Shown here piece after piece: positions 5,142 through 8,509 of a stretch of 8,509 nucleotides of DNA. A program made the translations under genes and the position numbers. Every line of letters starts with the position of its first letter. Position 1 is the first letter of the stretch. Source of the DNA: DATJQA01 sp041169145 (GTDB lineage: Bacteria; Patescibacteriota; Minisyncoccia; UBA6257; 2-01-FULL-56-20); assembly GCA_041169145.1 (NCBI GenBank), contig JBEEJO010000034.1, positions 1-8,509 on the forward strand. Direction: 5' to 3'. The notes beneath the pieces are model-generated. The model saw only the letters and a list, made by a program, of their open reading frames with translations, did no database searches and was not told the origin of the DNA.

Positions 5142-8100
5142 TCATGGCGCGATGAGCGCCTCCGCAACGATCACATCCGACCTCCCGCCGTTCGCCATAA
5201 ATCGGGCGAGTTTTTCGGCGAGCTTCAGATGCCGGTCGCCGATCAGGATAGCGCTTCCGCGATTGCCGGGAAGAAAGAAATTCACAACCTTCTCAAGCTT
5301 TCCTCCATCAATACCTCCGCCTTCCACAGTAAGATTTTTCACAAAATCAGCGACGCGCATATCGCGGATCGTTGCGGCATACCCATAATCCCCCCGCAAA
5401 CTTACCGTGAACAGATCTTCTTTCGTGAATCCGAGCTCGGTGAGCGCGGAAAGCTCCTGGGGCGACACCGCGCCGACGGTTTTCGCAAGCTCAAAGTCCT
5501 GCCTGAACATGTCGGGTTCGCGCAGAACCTCCGCGGGCGACATCTTTCCGCCCGAGAGCTCGACATGGCGCTCTACGCCGTGCACAAAACACTCTTTCCC
5601 CAGCGGCGAAAGCTCATTATACCGGTCGGCATAATGTGCGGTAACTTCTTGCACGATAGTGGAGCGAAGTGCCGACGTTTCCTGCGCCGTTGCTGCAACT
5701 TCAGCAACGGACGAATGATGCGCCTCGGATGGAGCAAGTGCATCGGCAAGAAAAGAAGATTGTTTCACCGGCGTGGAGATGGGTGTTTCAGGAACGATTT
5801 CCACCCCCTGTTCAACGGGAACCTTGGCAGCGGACGGGGGCTCCGGCACCGGGCGGAGCGGCTCGTGATGAATATTATTCTCGGGCACTGCGGCATGTTT
5901 CGCCTGGACCTCCGGAACAGCGCCGCCTTGGGCATGGTGGGATTCCGCAACGTCCGCCGCGCGGGGGTACGCGCCGTAGTCGTACGCATTGCCTCCCTCT
6001 ATCCGCAGACCGCCATTGCTTTCGAGGATGATCTTCGTTCCGGGTGGATGGATGCCCAATTGCGTCGTTCCCTTCGGCCCGATGAATCCCAGGTCTTTCA
6101 ATATCTGCGTTGTGCGCGAGTTCAATGCATGTTGGACTTTCGCGCCATTCTGCAGATCTTCCGGTTTCAGGCCGAACTGTTCGGGGTGCGCGGTGAGCTG
6201 TGCTCGAAGCTGGCGCCGCACCGGGCCCCATGCGCCCTCGCCCTTCTTCACGGTCGCCAACTCATCAAGTTGAGCGCTGAGCGGCGGCTGTTCGGGATGG
6301 AGCGCACGAACTTCATGAAGCGGCGTTTCCGCGGCGCGCTCGGGAGACGGCACGACTTCCGATGCGTGGACCGGCTCCGACGTCGGGCGGACTTCCGGTG
6401 CTTCAAGAACGGATGACTTCGGCGCCGGCGTCGCTTCGGTCATGGCTCCGATCGACGGCTTCGGTCCGATAGGCGCATGTTCCATACCGCCCGACTTCAT
6501 CCATGAAAGGTCGAGTCCGGCCGCATGGTGTGCGACCGATGACGCCCCGTACCCCAGCGCAAAACCGCTGACGGCCGTCGCCGCGGCTTTCACTATTGCT
6601 CTTCGTTTGGCGATGGCGTACCGCGCGTCCATGATGCCCTGGTATTCCTGACTCAACTTCATAAGAGCCTTCACTGCGGTATCGGGGTCAATGGTTTCCA
6701 CATCGCGCATGTCGTCCTTGAGCTTACGCTCGCGGGCATCAAGACGATCTATCTCTGCTTGCAACGCGCGTGTTTCATATGTATCGGCAAGCTCACCGGC
6801 TTTATACCCTCCGAGGACGCCGGCAGCCGTACCGATGACGCGCCGCCCGGCATAGAGGGCAGCCGCACCGGCGGACATGGCTCCGAAATACGCGCCGGCG
6901 CCGGCGATGCCAACGCCGACCGCGGCACCGATCGCGATCTTCTGCGATTTTGTGCGCTTCCCGTACCAATTGCGATACTCCTCCCATAAAGTCCTGATCT
7001 TCCCCTTTTCGGCTCCCGGCCACTCCGCAAGCTTCATTCGGTTCAGCGTGAGCGATTCCTGAACGAACAATTCATCGTACACTTTTGCGCGCGCCTGCTC
7101 CCTCGCGTGCTCGGCGTCGCCATTGCCCCCAACAAAGCGGCCGACCTCTATCTTCTGCAAATGGAGCGCAAGCTCTGTCCTCGCATATTCATAATCGATC
7201 TTGTGCTGTTCAAGCTCATACGCTTGTTTCACGTCCTCTCCATCTTCAACGCCCTGCTCGCGGAGACGCGTAAAGAAAACATTCTTTCTATTTTCGGCTT
7301 CTTGGCGTTGCTCCTTCGTGGAACTGGCGCGTTCCAGCACTATTTTGTCGCCGGGGGCCAGGACCGCTCCGAGTTCGGCGCGTTTCATGGTGCGTTCCAA
7401 CTTCCGCCGGCTCCAAAATCCCCTGTGTTTTTTTGTAAACTCGGTGGCCCAACGTTCGCTATCAACGTATAGCTTGCGCTTGTCCGTCAATTCGGCGCGC
7501 AACATGCGTTCACGCTCTTCCGGCGTAAGCTCTTTCTCCGCAACGGCCTCATTGACTCGCCCTACCGCATCATGAACGCCGAGCTCTGTGCGCAATGCCT
7601 GCTGTTGATCCTCCATGGATTGCACATCTGCCGCGGCATGGCGCCCGTGCGCGTTCTCTTCTTTCAATCGCGCAAGCTCGCCGCTTGCGACGGCTTCCGC
7701 GTATCGATCGCTGATCGCCATTGGATTGGTTTCCACCTCTCGGCGTACGATACCGAACCCATCGGCGAATGCACGAAGGTCGCCGCCTTGTTCCAGGCGT
7801 TTCAAAAACTCCGGTGGCAACACAAGCTCGACCGCCAGAGCATCGTTTCCCTTATTTCGTTCCAGCGCCTCGCGAAGATCGTGGAAATTCGTGAAATGCT
7901 GCCGAAACGGTTCGGCGCGTTCGTCCGTACCGCGTGGGCGCGTGGAAAGTTCGTAGTAAAAACTTACATCATGCGGATCGATTCCCATACGATCCTTAAA
8001 GTACCCGAATGCGGGATCGTATGTCCGTTTATACGGAAGATCGGGGTCGATCGATTCCCGCGTTTCGCGTTCGAGCTCAACGATATCCGCTTTACCAGCA

Positions 8101-8237
8101 GCTTCTTGCCGTACGTCGCGGAACCGCTCCTCGATGGGACCGAGCTGCTCATCTTCGTGCTTTCCGGGGACGCCCAGCGCGCCTCCGCTTTCCATCGGAG
8201 AAAACCCGCTTGTTTCTTGGTCTCCGTCCAAACGCAT
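5142..8237 (-). CDS. Large membrane-linked protein (1031 aa) with LysM-like module, unknown function
   Basis: I do not recognise this protein as a named family. Residues 1-430 are charged and mostly helical, with coiled-coil-like stretches around 225-290 and 305-400 and a conserved-looking patch near 75-160. Residues 433-481 are Gly/Ala-rich and hydrophobic (AIGAAVGVGIAGAGAYFGAM), probably a membrane hairpin. A helical stretch (484-548) leads to a second hydrophobic segment at about 548-572 (AAATAVSGFALGYG). A Pro/Glu-rich linker runs 586-655. Residues 656-750 (VKKGEGAWGPV through PPGTKIIL and NGGLRIEGGNAYDYG) look like a divergent LysM-type module. A second Pro-rich linker spans 760-825, and a folded C-terminal domain 840-1031 contains the only cysteine (C883). 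There is no N-terminal signal peptide. The ATG at 8237 lies 8 bases after a TATAGT box, suggesting leaderless translation; no Shine-Dalgarno is visible. An envelope-spanning or scaffold role is possible but unproven. Confidence 0.85.
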   Translation of the reverse strand: MRLDGDQETSGFSPMESGGALGVPGKHEDEQLGPIEERFRDVRQEAAGKADIVELERETRESIDPDLPYKRTYDPAFGYFKDRMGIDPHDVSFYYELSTRPRGTDERAEPFRQHFTNFHDLREALERNKGNDALAVELVLPPEFLKRLEQGGDLRAFADGFGIVRREVETNPMAISDRYAEAVASGELARLKEENAHGRHAAADVQSMEDQQQALRTELGVHDAVGRVNEAVAEKELTPEERERMLRAELTDKRKLYVDSERWATEFTKKHRGFWSRRKLERTMKRAELGAVLAPGDKIVLERASSTKEQRQEAENRKNVFFTRLREQGVEDGEDVKQAYELEQHKIDYEYARTELALHLQKIEVGRFVGGNGDAEHAREQARAKVYDELFVQESLTLNRMKLAEWPGAEKGKIRTLWEEYRNWYGKRTKSQKIAIGAAVGVGIAGAGAYFGAMSAGAAALYAGRRVIGTAAGVLGGYKAGELADTYETRALQAEIDRLDARERKLKDDMRDVETIDPDTAVKALMKLSQEYQGIMDARYAIAKRRAIVKAAATAVSGFALGYGASSVAHHAAGLDLSWMKSGGMEHAPIGPKPSIGAMTEATPAPKSSVLEAPEVRPTSEPVHASEVVPSPERAAETPLHEVRALHPEQPPLSAQLDELATVKKGEGAWGPVRRQLRAQLTAHPEQFGLKPEDLQNGAKVQHALNSRTTQILKDLGFIGPKGTTQLGIHPPGTKIILESNGGLRIEGGNAYDYGAYPRAADVAESHHAQGGAVPEVQAKHAAVPENNIHHEPLRPVPEPPSAAKVPVEQGVEIVPETPISTPVKQSSFLADALAPSEAHHSSVAEVAATAQETSALRSTIVQEVTAHYADRYNELSPLGKECFVHGVERHVELSGGKMSPAEVLREPDMFRQDFELAKTVGAVSPQELSALTELGFTKEDLFTVSLRGDYGYAATIRDMRVADFVKNLTVEGGGIDGGKLEKVVNFFLPGNRGSAILIGDRHLKLAEKLARFMANGGRSDVIVAEALIAP

Positions 8238-8245
8238 ATGACACC

Positions 8246-8274
8246 ACTATACTCCGCGAGCGCACGTGGAGCAA
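8246..8274 (-). promoter_or_regulatory. Promoter of the 1031-aa gene
   Basis: On the minus strand, TTGCTC (8269-8274) is followed after 17 bases by TATAGT (8246-8251, five of six matches). The predicted start near 8239 is two bases before the ATG at 8237, the same geometry as at ccdA. Confidence 0.6.
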
Positions 8275-8292
8275 TGATTTTCGGAGCAAAAA

Positions 8293-8321
8293 TTGATTTT
8301 TCTATCCGTGCGCGCTAGAGT
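8293..8321 (+). promoter_or_regulatory. Promoter of tRNA-His
   Basis: TTGATT (8293-8298) and TAGAGT (8316-8321) are spaced by 17 bases. The predicted start near 8328 is about four bases upstream of the tRNA 5' end. Each element matches consensus in four of six positions. Confidence 0.5.
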
Positions 8322-8331
8322 AACGGACGAT

Positions 8332-8406
8332 GGTGCCTATAGTTTAGTGGTAGAACACCGCTCTGTGGCAGCGGATGTGAGGGTTCGATTCCCTCTAGGC
8401 ACCCCA
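8332..8406 (+). tRNA. tRNA-His(GTG)
   Basis: A cloverleaf with the hallmark of tRNA-His: an eight-pair acceptor stem in which the extra G at 8332 (G-1) faces C73 at 8403. The seven regular pairs are GTGCCTA/TAGGCAC. The D stem is GTTT/GAAC, and the anticodon stem CCGCT/AGCGG holds loop CTGTGGC, giving anticodon GTG. The T arm is GAGGG-TTCGATT-CCCTC. CCA follows at 8404-8406, unlike the other three tRNA genes here, but it also forms the foot of the terminator hairpin, so it may be coincidental. Confidence 0.96.
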
Positions 8407-8440
8407 AAACAAAAACACCGTCAGGGGTGTTTTTGTTTTG
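8405..8440. terminator. Intrinsic terminator of tRNA-His, probably bidirectional
   Basis: A perfect 15-bp inverted repeat (CAAAACAAAAACACC at 8405-8419, GGTGTTTTTGTTTTG at 8426-8440) surrounds the loop GTCAGG. The descending arm is T-rich in both directions, as expected between convergent genes (tRNA-His and dut). The left arm begins inside the tRNA CCA end. Confidence 0.85.
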
Positions 8441-8441
8441 T

Positions 8442-8458
8442 CCCGAGCGAAGCGAGGG
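8442..8458. repeat. Short hairpin element with GCGAAGC core
   Basis: The 17 bases CCCGAGCGAAGCGAGGG can fold with three C-G pairs, two tandem G-A mismatches, two further Watson-Crick pairs and a GAA triloop. GCGAAGC is known as an unusually stable DNA mini-hairpin. It lies between the tRNA-His terminator and the end of dut. It occurs once in this window; similar motifs are, to my recollection, frequent intergenic repeats in some bacterial genomes. Confidence 0.45.
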
Positions 8459-8466
8459 CTACTGTA

Positions 8467-8509
8467 TTATCCCGTGCTTCCGAATCCCCCGCGGGACTTG
8501 TTCTTTATC
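8467..8509 (-). CDS. dut: dUTPase, C-terminal end only (gene runs off the window)
   Basis: On the minus strand, the last 13 codons before a TAA at 8467-8469 read IKNKSRGGFGSTG. RGGFGSTG is motif V of trimeric dUTPases, the flexible C-terminal arm that closes over the active site during hydrolysis of dUTP to dUMP and pyrophosphate. Ending directly after GSTG is typical of compact dUTPases. The 5' part lies beyond the window. The gene converges on tRNA-His with the terminator hairpin between them. The evidence is short, but the motif is highly specific. Confidence 0.85.
   Translation of the reverse strand, partial: IKNKSRGGFGSTG

Noticed and set aside
5139..6416. A 425-codon plus-strand open frame opposite the 1031-aa gene
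   Set aside because: Its translation is Arg-rich and unlike any protein family. The opposite strand gives a coherent protein with linkers, membrane segments and a good promoter.
6890..6906. GC-rich palindromic run (GCGCCGGCGCCGGCG) as a regulatory or repeat element
   Set aside because: It lies inside the codons for a Gly/Ala-rich membrane segment and is explained by GC-rich codon choice.

Overview
The window reads as a compact bacterial chromosome segment on the standard code (TAA, TAG and TGA all act as stops). It probably comes from a Patescibacteria/CPR-type genome. This is an inference from gene content: a 101-aa helical protein resembling the DUF5663 family, a 1031-aa unrecognised membrane-linked protein with a LysM-like module, tRNA genes mostly lacking an encoded CCA, and very short or absent 5' leaders. 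No insertion sequence, CRISPR array or phage gene was seen, and no gene-free stretch exceeds 300 bases.

Layout, left to right. mscL (minus) lies just downstream of tRNA-Pro(TGG) (minus). tRNA-Arg(TCT) (plus) diverges from tRNA-Pro across a 56-base gap in which the two promoters overlap almost completely. Next is a minus-strand operon of a CcdA-like thiol-disulfide transporter and a membrane-anchored TlpA/DipZ-type thioredoxin, joined by an ATGA overlap. tRNA-Val(TAC) (plus) diverges from that operon and converges on ftsH (minus), with a large two-way hairpin between them. Upstream of ftsH on the same strand are the DUF5663-like gene and the 1031-aa gene. tRNA-His(GTG) (plus) diverges from the 1031-aa gene. 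It ends in a strong hairpin terminator facing the last codons of a minus-strand dUTPase gene that runs off the window.

How the genes fit together. The ccdA-tlpA pair should carry electrons from cytoplasmic thioredoxin across the membrane to an extracytoplasmic thioredoxin, as DipZ does in one polypeptide. FtsH provides membrane-protein quality control, MscL gives osmotic protection, and dUTPase keeps uracil out of DNA. The 1031-aa protein has a long helical N-terminal half, two glycine/alanine-rich hydrophobic segments, Pro-rich linkers, a LysM-like module and a C-terminal domain. It looks like a cell-envelope protein of unknown role.

The strongest unusual signal is the CcdA gene. Its first transmembrane helix, with the first catalytic cysteine (SPCILP), is encoded at the C-terminus instead of the N-terminus, so the protein appears circularly permuted. 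The permutation predicts a cytoplasmic C-terminus, which fits the partner thioredoxin having its own N-terminal membrane anchor.
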